This document shows positions 57,261 to 64,000 of a DNA stretch of 64,000 bases, piece by piece (the first letter of the stretch is position 1; every line of letters begins with the position of its first letter). The stretch covers positions 124,001 to 188,000 of the forward strand of contig JIBA01000014.1 in NCBI GenBank assembly GCA_000620545.1, in the 5' to 3' direction. The stretch is from Intrasporangiaceae bacterium URHB0013. Lineage in GTDB: Bacteria > Actinomycetota > Actinomycetes > Actinomycetales > Dermatophilaceae. The notes beneath the pieces were generated by a model. That model had not been told where the DNA came from and searched no databases. It was given only the letters and a program-made list of their open reading frames with translations. Both the position numbers and the translations under genes were made by a program.

Positions 57261-58106
57261 CTAGAGCAGGACGGTGGTGAACGCCCCGACCTCGTGGAAA
57301 CCGCAGCGGTCGTAGGTCGCCCGAGCCGCGACATTGAAGTCGTTCACGTAGAGCGACACCTCGTCGGCCAGGCCCGACAGCACCTGCTCGACGACGCTCG
57401 CCATCGCCGGCACGGAGAGGCCCTGGCCGCGTAGCCGCGGGTGCAGCCACACCCCTTGGACCTGCGCGCAGCCCAGGGCGAGGGAGCCCACGTCGGCCTT
57501 GAACACGACCTCGCCGTCCTGGACCTTGACGAAGGTGTGGCCCGCGCGGACGAGTGCGGCGATGCTCGCCCGGTAGCCGCGGTCGGAGCCGAAGTACGGC
57601 GGGTAGCCGATCTCCTCGGTGAACATGTGGGCCGCTGCGGGAAGGACGAGGTCGACCTCGTCGAGGCGCGCCGGACGCACGTCGGGGTCGAGTGCGGTGC
57701 CGAGGGCGGAAGGCCGCGTGCGCGTCGTCAGCAGCGGCTGCTGGGTGCGGATCGCGCGGACCGGTCCCCACGTCGGGCCGAGCCGCTCCCACAGTCCGAC
57801 GACCTGCCCGCTCGGGCCGAAGATCGAGGCGCACTGACGTCGCATCCGGATGATCCGCGCCGCGACGGCTGCGACGCCGTCTGCGTCGAGCTCGACGGGC
57901 ACGACGTTGGCGCTGACCCACGCGAGACCGCGCAGCTCCCCGTCGCCCCAGTGCCCGAGGAGCGCCCCGGGCGCCGTCCGGAGCGAGCCCTCGACGATGC
58001 GCGCCGCGACGAAGGCGTTGGTCACCCGGTCGCGCGCGCACAGCTCGAGGGCGGCGTCGTGGTCGGCCGCCGACAGCGGTCGCACGGGGAGGCGTTGGCG
58101 GAGCAC
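57261..58106 (-). CDS. DUF4081-GNAT two-domain acetyltransferase
   Basis: The 281-residue protein has an N-terminal DUF4081 domain (VLRQRLPVRPLSAADHDAAL, ARDRVTNAFVAARI). Its C-terminal GNAT domain has VQGVWLHPRLRGQGLSVPAM and LYVNDFNVAARATYDRCGFH. This protein follows ispG in many actinobacteria (as Rv2867c does in M. tuberculosis); the acceptor is unknown. I choose GTG 58106, which fits the usual VLR/MLR start and has CACTCT 6 nt upstream. A longer frame opens at GTG 58127. Confidence 0.88.
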   Translation of the reverse strand: MLRQRLPVRPLSAADHDAALELCARDRVTNAFVAARIVEGSLRTAPGALLGHWGDGELRGLAWVSANVVPVELDADGVAAVAARIIRMRRQCASIFGPSGQVVGLWERLGPTWGPVRAIRTQQPLLTTRTRPSALGTALDPDVRPARLDEVDLVLPAAAHMFTEEIGYPPYFGSDRGYRASIAALVRAGHTFVKVQDGEVVFKADVGSLALGCAQVQGVWLHPRLRGQGLSVPAMASVVEQVLSGLADEVSLYVNDFNVAARATYDRCGFHEVGAFTTVLL

Positions 58107-58196
58107 CACCCCAGAGTGCCTGCCCACGGGCCGGGTGTCACCCCGGCACGCCTCACGAACGCGTCACAGCACGCTCCCCGGCCGGGAGGACGCGGG

Positions 58197-58886
58197 TCAG
58201 GGCACCACGTGGAGGACCGGGCGCTCGAGGTCGGTGTTGTCGAGGACCCACGTCGCGCCGGCGCGCGGGTCGGCCGCGGCGACGTAGAGGCGCTGGCCCC
58301 CGACGTATCGGCGGTTCGGCGCCGCGTCGGGGTCGGGGTCGTGCCCGTCGCCGAACCGGGCGTTGCCGCGCGGCACCGACACCGTGAACGGCACGTCGAC
58401 CCACACGGCCGCGTCCCACACCTCTGCGAGCTCTGGCCGCTGGAGGAAGATCCCGTCGACGAGCAGCACCGTGTCGAGGCCGACGACCACCGGGTCCGGG
58501 TGCACCGACCGGTCGGCGTCCACGTCGTGAACGGCCGGGGTGACCGGCTCGCCGCGACGGAACGGGTCGACGACTGCCCGTCGGAACGCCGCATAGTCGT
58601 AGGAGTCCTCGTAGAAGGTCTCCGGGCCGCGTCCCCGGGCGTGGCGCTGGGCCCTCGGCCGGTGGAAGCCGTCGATCGACACGCGCAGCACGTCGCGGGC
58701 CTCCTCCACTGCACCGATCACCTCGGCGAGCTGGTCGGCGAGCACCGTCTTGCCCGCGCCGTCGAAGCCGTCGACCGCCACCGCGACCCGCTCGCCGGCG
58801 CGCAGTGCGACGACGCGCTCGGCGAGGTCGCGCAGGACGGCATGCCGGACGGAGGTGCCGACCCTTCGCCGGCCCGCGCGTGACAC
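58197..58886 (-). CDS. Uridine-kinase-like P-loop kinase
   Basis: The 229-residue protein has Walker A VDGFDGAGKTVLAD (residues ~39-51), a substrate-side VSIDGFHRPRAQRHARG, YDYAAFRRAVVDPFRRG and VLLVDGIFLQRPEL. These match the uridine kinase/phosphoribulokinase group, which phosphorylates nucleosides or similar hydroxyl compounds. The substrate is unproven. GTG 58886 has GGAG 8 nt upstream; GTG 58928 is in the same frame but lacks one. It starts 44 nt after ispG on the same strand. Confidence 0.82.
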   Translation of the reverse strand: MSRAGRRRVGTSVRHAVLRDLAERVVALRAGERVAVAVDGFDGAGKTVLADQLAEVIGAVEEARDVLRVSIDGFHRPRAQRHARGRGPETFYEDSYDYAAFRRAVVDPFRRGEPVTPAVHDVDADRSVHPDPVVVGLDTVLLVDGIFLQRPELAEVWDAAVWVDVPFTVSVPRGNARFGDGHDPDPDAAPNRRYVGGQRLYVAAADPRAGATWVLDNTDLERPVLHVVP

Positions 58887-58929
58887 CTCTCCGGCTCCAC
58901 GCCGGATCGAGGGGACCGGGGAGGGCACC

Positions 58930-60090
58930 TCAGCTGACGGTGACGCTGGGTGCGCCCGCCGACTCCTCGTCGACCGGCTCGCCCATCTCCTCGGCGAGGC
59001 GCATGGCCTCCTCGATGAGCGTCTCGACGATCTGCGCCTCGGGGACGGTCTTGATGACCTCGCCCTTGACGAAGATCTGGCCCTTGCCGTTGCCGGAGGC
59101 CACGCCGAGGTCGGCCTCGCGGGCCTCCCCGGGACCGTTGACCACACAGCCCATGACGGCCACGCGCAGCGGCACCGTCATGCCCTCGAGGCCTGCGGTC
59201 ACCTGGTCGGCGAGCGTGTAGACGTCGACCTGGGCGCGGCCGCAGGACGGGCACGAGACGATCTCGAGCTTGCGGGGACGCAGGTTGAGGCTCTGGAGGA
59301 TCTGGATGCCGACCTTGACCTCCTCGACGGGCGGAGCCGACAGGGAGACGCGGATGGTGTCGCCGATGCCGCGCGAGAGGAGCGCGCCGAAGGCCGTCGC
59401 CGACTTGATGGTGCCCTGGAAGGCGGGGCCGGCCTCGGTGACACCGAGGTGCAGCGGCCAGTCGCCACGTTCGGCGAGCAGCTCGTAGGCGCGCACCATG
59501 ATGACGGGGTCGTTGTGCTTGACCGAGATCTTGAAGTCGTGGAAGTCGTGCTCCTCGAAGAGGCTCGCCTCCCAGACCGCCGACTCGACGAGTGCCTCGG
59601 GCGTCGCCTTGCCGTACTTCTCCATGATCCGCTTGTCGAGGCTGCCCGCGTTGACCCCGATGCGGATGGAGACGCCGGCGTCCTTGGCGGCGCGGGCGAT
59701 CTCCTTGACCTGGTCGTCGAACTGGCGGATGTTGCCGGGGTTGACGCGCACCGCTGCACAGCCGGCGTCGATCGCCGCGTAGACGTACTTCGGCTGGAAG
59801 TGGATGTCGGCGATCACCGGGATCTGGCTCTTGCGCGCGATGGCGGGCAGCGCGTCGGCGTCGTCCTGGCTCGGGCACGCCACGCGCACGATGTCGCAGC
59901 CCGAGGCCGTGAGCTCGGCGATCTGCTGGAGCGTCGCGTTGATGTCGGTCGTCGGCGTCGTCGTCATCGACTGCACCGACACGGGGAAGTCGCTACCGAC
60001 ACCGACCTTGCCGACCTGGATCTGACGGGTCTGGCGCCGCGGGGCGAGGACCGGCGGGGGCAGGGGCGGCATGCCGAGGGAGACGCTCAT
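58930..60090 (-). CDS. ispG: 4-hydroxy-3-methylbut-2-en-1-yl diphosphate synthase
   Basis: IspG (GcpE) reduces the cyclic diphosphate MEcPP to HMBPP with a [4Fe-4S] cluster, the penultimate step of the MEP isoprenoid pathway. The 386-residue protein has the TIM-barrel start [19 protein letters not shown], then VRVNPGNI and KISVKHND. The C-terminal cluster cysteines lie in [11 protein letters not shown] (near residue 284) and [10 protein letters not shown]. Length is right for the short bacterial form. ATG 60090 has CATAAT 6 nt upstream and no Shine-Dalgarno. Confidence 0.97.
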   Translation of the reverse strand: MSVSLGMPPLPPPVLAPRRQTRQIQVGKVGVGSDFPVSVQSMTTTPTTDINATLQQIAELTASGCDIVRVACPSQDDADALPAIARKSQIPVIADIHFQPKYVYAAIDAGCAAVRVNPGNIRQFDDQVKEIARAAKDAGVSIRIGVNAGSLDKRIMEKYGKATPEALVESAVWEASLFEEHDFHDFKISVKHNDPVIMVRAYELLAERGDWPLHLGVTEAGPAFQGTIKSATAFGALLSRGIGDTIRVSLSAPPVEEVKVGIQILQSLNLRPRKLEIVSCPSCGRAQVDVYTLADQVTAGLEGMTVPLRVAVMGCVVNGPGEAREADLGVASGNGKGQIFVKGEVIKTVPEAQIVETLIEEAMRLAEEMGEPVDEESAGAPSVTVS

Positions 60091-60096
60091 GTCGCC

Positions 60097-60102
60097 ATTA
60101 TG
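60097..60102 (-). promoter_or_regulatory. -10 box of ispG (leaderless)
   Basis: CATAAT, one base off the TATAAT consensus, 6 nt before ATG 60090. Confidence 0.6.
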
Positions 60103-60238
60103 TCGCGGCCCACCGATGGGGTATGCCGTCGGGCGGGCTCCGCGCTCCTGGCGACGCCCCGTGCGCCCCGAACGCCCGGCGCCCTCCGGCACCTTCCGCG
60201 CCGAGCGCGCGGCCGGCTCAGCCGACGAGCTCGCAGGC

Positions 60239-61585
60239 TCAGCCGAAGAGCTTGATCGGCTTGACGATGTCGGCGTAGATGAGCAGGACCGACATGGTGA
60301 TGAGCACGAGGCTCATGCCGTAGGCCACGGGCAGCCCCTTGGCGACGTCGACGAAGCCGGGGTCGGGGCGGTGACGCAGCCGCGCCCAGCCCTTCTTGAT
60401 CGCCTCCCAGACCGCCCCGGCGACGTGACCGCCGTCGAGCGGCAGCAGCGGCACGAGGTTGAAGACGAAGAGCGCGAGGTTGAGGGAGGCGATGAGCAGG
60501 ATCAGCTGGGCGAGCTTGACCCAGTTGCCCCCCTCGTCGGCCGGGATGTCGAGCGCCGCGACCTCGCCACCGATGCGCCCGACCCCGACGACCGAGATGG
60601 GACCGTTGGGGTCACGCTCCTGCGTGCCGAAGGCCGCCTGGACGACGCCCGTCATCTTCTCGGGGATCTTGACGATGATCGAGGCGGTGTCGACGAGGCG
60701 GTCCCAGACGAAACCGGGCGCCTGGGCGATCGGCGTCCGGACGAGCTCCTGGCCCGGCGTGATGCCCGCGAAGCCCATCGAGGTGAGGACGGGCTTGCCG
60801 TCCTTGGCGACGGGGTCGCCCTGGTCGTCGTAGGTGGGCCGGTCGATGACGGCGGGCGTGATCGAGATCGGCACCTGCTGGTCGCCGCGCTGGACGACCC
60901 ACGTCATGGTCCGGCCCTCGCTGTCGCGGATGGCCGCGGTCACCTGGTCCCACGTGCTGACGGACCTGCCGTCGACCGAGACGATGCGGTCACGCTGCTG
61001 CAGGCCGGCGGCCTTCGCCGGCGCAACCGGGTCGCCCGGCTTGCACGGCGGTTGCGGCACCTGGAGCGTCGGTGCGGTCGTCGGCACGCAGGGCGAGAGG
61101 AGCCCGACCTTGGGGGCCACCTGGGGCAGGCCGTAGAGCGTGATGACGCCGGCGATGAGGACGAACGCGATGATGAGGTTCATCACCGGCCCGCCGAGCA
61201 TGATGATGATCTTCTTGGCGGGGTGCAGCCGGTAGAAGACGCGGTCCTCGTCGCCGGGCCCGACCTCCTCCATGGAGTCGGCCCGGGCCTGGTCGACCAT
61301 CTGGCTGAAGCGACCGGTCGAGAGGGTGCGCAGCTCGCCGGGCTTGTCGCCGGGGCGGGGCGGGAGCATGCCGATCATCCGGATGTAGCCGCCGAGCGGG
61401 ATCGCCTTGATGCCGTACTCGGTCTCGCCGCGCCTGCGCGACCACACGGTCGGACCGAAGCCGACCATGTACTGGGTCACCTTGACCCCGAACTTCTTGG
61501 CCGGCACGAGGTGGCCGATCTCGTGCAGCGCGATGCTGAGCGCCACACCGACGACGACGACCAGGACCCCTAGGAGGAAGAGCAC
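60239..61585 (-). CDS. Site-2 intramembrane metalloprotease (RseP/Rip1 type)
   Basis: Site-2 proteases cut anti-sigma factors inside the membrane during envelope stress. The 448-residue protein has the zinc motif [12 protein letters not shown] in the first helix (H21, E22, H25), a PDZ domain near residues 185-290 ([20 protein letters not shown]) and the third-ligand motif [11 protein letters not shown] near residue 384. It is orthologous in context to M. tuberculosis Rip1, between dxr and ispG. GTG 61585 has GGAGG too close to act as a ribosome site, but GACAAT 6 nt upstream fits a leaderless start. Confidence 0.95.
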   Translation of the reverse strand: MLFLLGVLVVVVGVALSIALHEIGHLVPAKKFGVKVTQYMVGFGPTVWSRRRGETEYGIKAIPLGGYIRMIGMLPPRPGDKPGELRTLSTGRFSQMVDQARADSMEEVGPGDEDRVFYRLHPAKKIIIMLGGPVMNLIIAFVLIAGVITLYGLPQVAPKVGLLSPCVPTTAPTLQVPQPPCKPGDPVAPAKAAGLQQRDRIVSVDGRSVSTWDQVTAAIRDSEGRTMTWVVQRGDQQVPISITPAVIDRPTYDDQGDPVAKDGKPVLTSMGFAGITPGQELVRTPIAQAPGFVWDRLVDTASIIVKIPEKMTGVVQAAFGTQERDPNGPISVVGVGRIGGEVAALDIPADEGGNWVKLAQLILLIASLNLALFVFNLVPLLPLDGGHVAGAVWEAIKKGWARLRHRPDPGFVDVAKGLPVAYGMSLVLITMSVLLIYADIVKPIKLFG

Positions 61586-61591
61586 TCCTCC

Positions 61592-61597
61592 ATTGTC
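61592..61597 (-). promoter_or_regulatory. -10 box of the site-2 protease gene (leaderless)
   Basis: GACAAT, then 6 nt (GGAGGA), then GTG 61585. Confidence 0.45.
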
Positions 61598-61680
61598 ACA
61601 TCCGTTGCCCGATTCCCGATCCGACGGTTTGGCTCGTCGCCGGCGGACGACGGACCGTTGGAAGGTGGTCGTGGAGCGGG

Positions 61681-62883
61681 TCAGCCGGCGACGGCGCGGC
61701 GGGCGGCGTCGCGGGCCCAGGCGTCGGCGCCGAGGACGTCGTCGAGCGTGACGTCGACGACCTGCGAGGCGGTCTCGGCGGCATACGCATCGACGACCCG
61801 GGCGACCGTGTCGACGATGTCGACGAAGCCGACGCGTCCGTCGTGGAAGGCGTCGACGGCGACCTCGTTGGCGGCGTTGTAGACCGCCGGCCACGTGCCG
61901 CCGGCCATCCCCACCCGCCGGGCGAGCGACACGGCCGGGAAGGCGTCGTCGTCGAGTGGCTCGAAGTCCCACGACTGCGCCCGCGTCCAGTCGACCGGCA
62001 CGTCGGCGTCGGCGATGCGCTCGGGCCAGCTCAGGCCGAGAGCGATCGGCACCAGCATCCGCGGCGGCCCCGCCTGCGCGATGGTCGAACCGTCGACGAA
62101 CTCGACCATCGAGTGGATCATCTGCTGCGGGTGCACGACGACGTCGATGGCCTCGAACGGGATGTCGAAGAGCAGGTGCGCCTCGATGACCTCGAGACCC
62201 TTGTTGACGAGGGTCGCGGAGTTCGTCGTGATGACGCGGCCCATCGAGAAGTTCGGGTGCGCGAGCGCCTCCTCGGGCGTCACGTCGGCGAGCTGTGCGC
62301 GCGTGCGGCCACGGAACGGGCCACCGCTCGCCGTGACGACGAGCCGTCGCACCTCCTCGGCGCGGCCACTGCGCAGGCACTGGGCGATGGCGGAGTGCTC
62401 GCTGTCGACCGGCACGATCTGGCTCGGCTTCGCGAGCGCCTTGACGAGCGGGCCGCCGATGATGAGCGACTCCTTGTTGGCGAGTGCCAGCGTCGTCCCG
62501 GCCCCCAGCGCGGCGAGCGTGGGTTCGAGGCCGATCGCGCCCGTGATGCCATTGACGACGACGTCGGCCTCGCGGCCGGCGAGCGTCGTGCTGGCATCGG
62601 GACCGACGAGCAGCTCCGGGTCGTATGCCGTCACACCCGCCGCGTCGGCGGCGCGGGCGACGGCCCGGGACAGGTCGTCCTGCGACCCGCTCGCCACGGC
62701 GACGAGGGGCACTCGCAGGAGGACGGCCTGCTCGGCGACGAGGTCGAGGTTGCTGCCGGCCGAGAGGCCGACGACCTCGAACCGGTCCGGGTTGCGGTGG
62801 ACCAGGTCGATGGCCTGCGTGCCGATCGACCCGGTCGAGCCGAGCAGGACGATGCGGCGGGGGCGCGCCGGGGTCTGAGTCAC
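61681..62883 (-). CDS. dxr: 1-deoxy-D-xylulose-5-phosphate reductoisomerase
   Basis: Dxr converts DXP to MEP with NADPH, the committed step of the MEP pathway; it is the target of fosmidomycin. The 400-residue protein has the NADPH motif [13 protein letters not shown], then [53 protein letters not shown] and the C-terminal [13 protein letters not shown] 62883 has GAGAAT 6 nt upstream and no Shine-Dalgarno. Gene order dxr - site-2 protease - ispG is conserved in actinobacteria. Confidence 0.97.
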   Translation of the reverse strand: MTQTPARPRRIVLLGSTGSIGTQAIDLVHRNPDRFEVVGLSAGSNLDLVAEQAVLLRVPLVAVASGSQDDLSRAVARAADAAGVTAYDPELLVGPDASTTLAGREADVVVNGITGAIGLEPTLAALGAGTTLALANKESLIIGGPLVKALAKPSQIVPVDSEHSAIAQCLRSGRAEEVRRLVVTASGGPFRGRTRAQLADVTPEEALAHPNFSMGRVITTNSATLVNKGLEVIEAHLLFDIPFEAIDVVVHPQQMIHSMVEFVDGSTIAQAGPPRMLVPIALGLSWPERIADADVPVDWTRAQSWDFEPLDDDAFPAVSLARRVGMAGGTWPAVYNAANEVAVDAFHDGRVGFVDIVDTVARVVDAYAAETASQVVDVTLDDVLGADAWARDAARRAVAG

Positions 62884-62889
62884 TCCGGC

Positions 62890-62895
62890 ATTCTC
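62890..62895 (-). promoter_or_regulatory. -10 box of dxr (leaderless)
   Basis: GAGAAT, 6 nt before GTG 62883, in the 25-nt gap after the PNPOx-like gene. Confidence 0.45.
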
Positions 62896-62908
62896 GCGCA
62901 GGGCGTGA

Positions 62909-63430
62909 TCAGGCGGTCACCCCCCTCGCCCGGAGGAGCTCTTCGCGCTGGAAGGCGTAGGCGACGGCCCAGGTCATGCGGAGGCGGTACATGCGGATGT
63001 CATCGGCCCACGACCACGGGCTGCTGCCGTAGTGCGCCGTCCAGTGTGCCTCGACCTCGTCACGCTCGGGCCCCGGCGCCATGAGGTCGGCGTGACCATG
63101 GCTGAACAGGGCAAGGTCCTCGCCGTCGATGTGGGCGACGCTGACGGCCGGTCGGGCCTCGAGATGTCTGGCCTTGGCGGACGTGCCAGCCGTGCTGAAC
63201 GTCCACGTGCCGTGGAGGAAGTGGCCGTCGAGGGCGCTGATGCGCGGCTCCCCCGACGCCGTGACGGTGGCGACCGCGAGGACCTTCATGCCGGTCAGCA
63301 GCGCGACGAGCTGCTCGGCGGTGAGGGTGCGGTCGTCGTCGATGATGCTGCGCAGGTGGCCTGACGCCCTCGCGTGCGAGGCGTCGAGCAGCTCTTGGAG
63401 GGCGGCTGTCTCGTCTGGTGTCTCGAGCAT
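62909..63430 (-). CDS. Pyridoxamine 5'-phosphate oxidase-family (split-barrel flavin) protein
   Basis: The 173-residue protein has the split-barrel core: [73 protein letters not shown]. These proteins bind FMN or F420 or heme; in actinobacteria many are F420-dependent (FDOR) enzymes. The cofactor cannot be fixed from the sequence alone. An N-terminal helical extension of ~45 residues precedes the barrel. ATG 63430 has TAGCGT 6 nt upstream. Confidence 0.85.
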   Translation of the reverse strand: MLETPDETAALQELLDASHARASGHLRSIIDDDRTLTAEQLVALLTGMKVLAVATVTASGEPRISALDGHFLHGTWTFSTAGTSAKARHLEARPAVSVAHIDGEDLALFSHGHADLMAPGPERDEVEAHWTAHYGSSPWSWADDIRMYRLRMTWAVAYAFQREELLRARGVTA

Positions 63431-63436
63431 CCTTCG

Positions 63437-63442
63437 ACGCTA
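63437..63442 (-). promoter_or_regulatory. -10 box of the PNPOx-like gene (leaderless)
   Basis: TAGCGT, 6 nt before ATG 63430. Confidence 0.5.
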
Positions 63443-63504
63443 GCGCGGGCCGCCGACGGCGGACCTGGCGTTGGCGCCCGGGTGCGCTCGCGCCCGCGGC
63501 GTCC

Positions 63505-64000
63505 TCACCACCAGCTCGCGTCGCCCGGGACCGAGAAGCCGTCGTCGCCCCACACGAGCCACGGCCCGACGTCGTAGCCGGCGGCCGGTGCCGCGACGTG
63601 TGGCGGCGGGAGCAGGACGCTCGATGGCAATGACGGGCTGGGCGCGTCCGAGGTCAGGAAGGGGCCCGGCGCGTTCGACGAGCTCGGGGGGCCCGGCGGT
63701 CTGCTGACCGGCTCGCCCCGGGGTGGCGGCAGGTCGGGGGCCTGCCCCGGCGGCAGGAAGCCGGTGCGCGGGTCGCGCTGGGGCGGCGTGCCGGCCTCGG
63801 CGAGGGCCCTGAAGACCTCGAGCCGGGCCTGCATCAGGGCGGCGATCTGCGGCCCGTCGACGACGTGTCCGGTGCCGGACGGCAGCCAACCGGTGAAGGT
63901 CCTGGTGAGCCGGGCGCCGACCTCGCACGGCTCGATCGTCGTCACCACGTCGGCCTCGCGGGCCGAGGTCAGGTCCCGCTCCACGGTCTGCGCTGGTGCC
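63505..64000 (-). CDS. C-terminal part of an SRPBCC-like protein (runs off the right edge)
   Basis: The frame is open to the right edge and ends at a stop at 63505. The visible 164 residues start APAQTVERDLTSAREADVVT, then IEPCEVGARLTRTFTGWLPS and GPQIAALMQARLEVFRALAE. The alternation of strands and a last long helix looks like the end of an SRPBCC/START-like ligand-binding domain. A proline/serine-rich tail of ~90 residues follows, ending VPGDASWW. A GTG at 63984 could start a shorter protein, but the frame continues upstream in family-like sequence, so I think the gene is cut. Identification is tentative. Confidence 0.5.
   Translation of the reverse strand, partial: APAQTVERDLTSAREADVVTTIEPCEVGARLTRTFTGWLPSGTGHVVDGPQIAALMQARLEVFRALAEAGTPPQRDPRTGFLPPGQAPDLPPPRGEPVSRPPGPPSSSNAPGPFLTSDAPSPSLPSSVLLPPPHVAAPAAGYDVGPWLVWGDDGFSVPGDASWW

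Overview
The window is very GC-rich, densely coding DNA with frequent ATGA/GTGA stop-start overlaps. The gene content is typical of an actinobacterial chromosome. The conserved order dxr - site-2 protease - ispG - GNAT ... proS ... rimP-nusA-ylxR-infB-rbfA-truB-ribF ... rpsO-pnp ... dapB is the one known from mycobacteria and Streptomyces. The insertions in it (Asp23/AmaP operon, FUSC, DUF3311/symporter pair, DUF4439) fit Micrococcales, probably the Intrasporangiaceae. The family is an inference from gene content, not a database match. I see no insertion sequence, prophage, CRISPR array, tRNA or rRNA gene.

Layout. 1-5.6 kb: trhO (cut by the left edge) and dapB, a secreted FG-GAP protein, then pnp and rpsO with a strong hairpin between them. 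5.7-10.9 kb: a tiny membrane protein, lpdA, a DUF3311/sodium:solute symporter pair and a FUSC-type membrane protein. 10.9-13.9 kb: a tightly overlapping seven-gene envelope-stress operon (three Asp23/Gls24-like proteins, two AmaP-like membrane anchors, a 59-residue membrane protein and a J-domain-like protein). 14.1-21.1 kb: ndk, DUF4233, a membrane-anchored L7/L12-like protein, folC, a GNAT and ileS. ileS has a T-box leader and a promoter whose -10 box overlaps that of the divergent FAD oxidase. 21-28 kb: FAD oxidase, M28 lipoprotein peptidase, Nudix-like protein, B12-type radical SAM protein, acyl-CoA ligase. 28.3-36.1 kb: ribF, truB, rbfA, infB, ylxR, nusA and rimP, the translation and ribosome-maturation block, all on the minus strand.

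36.2-42.7 kb is a plus-strand block: DUF4439 protein, APH-like kinase, MATE transporter, YyaL-type thioredoxin-domain protein and an orphan response regulator. It faces a protein with an Hpt-like fold whose phosphoacceptor histidine is missing. 43.5-46.5 kb is a small flavin electron-transfer operon: ferric-reductase-like membrane oxidoreductase, FMN-binding lumenal protein and ApbE flavin transferase. 46.5-49.9 kb: TSUP permease, HAD hydrolase, proS. 50.2-54.5 kb: a sugar ABC importer operon (ATPase, permease, ChvE-like lipoprotein). 54.6-56.8 kb: a methyltransferase and a GNAT, separated by an array of seven direct and three inverted copies of a 21-bp element. 56.8-64 kb: DoxX, DUF4081-GNAT, uridine-kinase-like protein, ispG, site-2 protease, dxr, a PNPOx-like protein and a gene cut by the right edge.

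Many transcription units lack a Shine-Dalgarno site. Instead they have a TANNNT or ANNNT box 5-7 nt before the start codon, so they are probably transcribed as leaderless mRNAs. The most unusual items are the repeat array at 55.5-55.9 kb, the J-domain-containing Asp23 operon, the T-box/bidirectional promoter at 20.8-21.1 kb, the 31-bp palindrome at 50.0 kb and the pseudo-Hpt next to an orphan response regulator.
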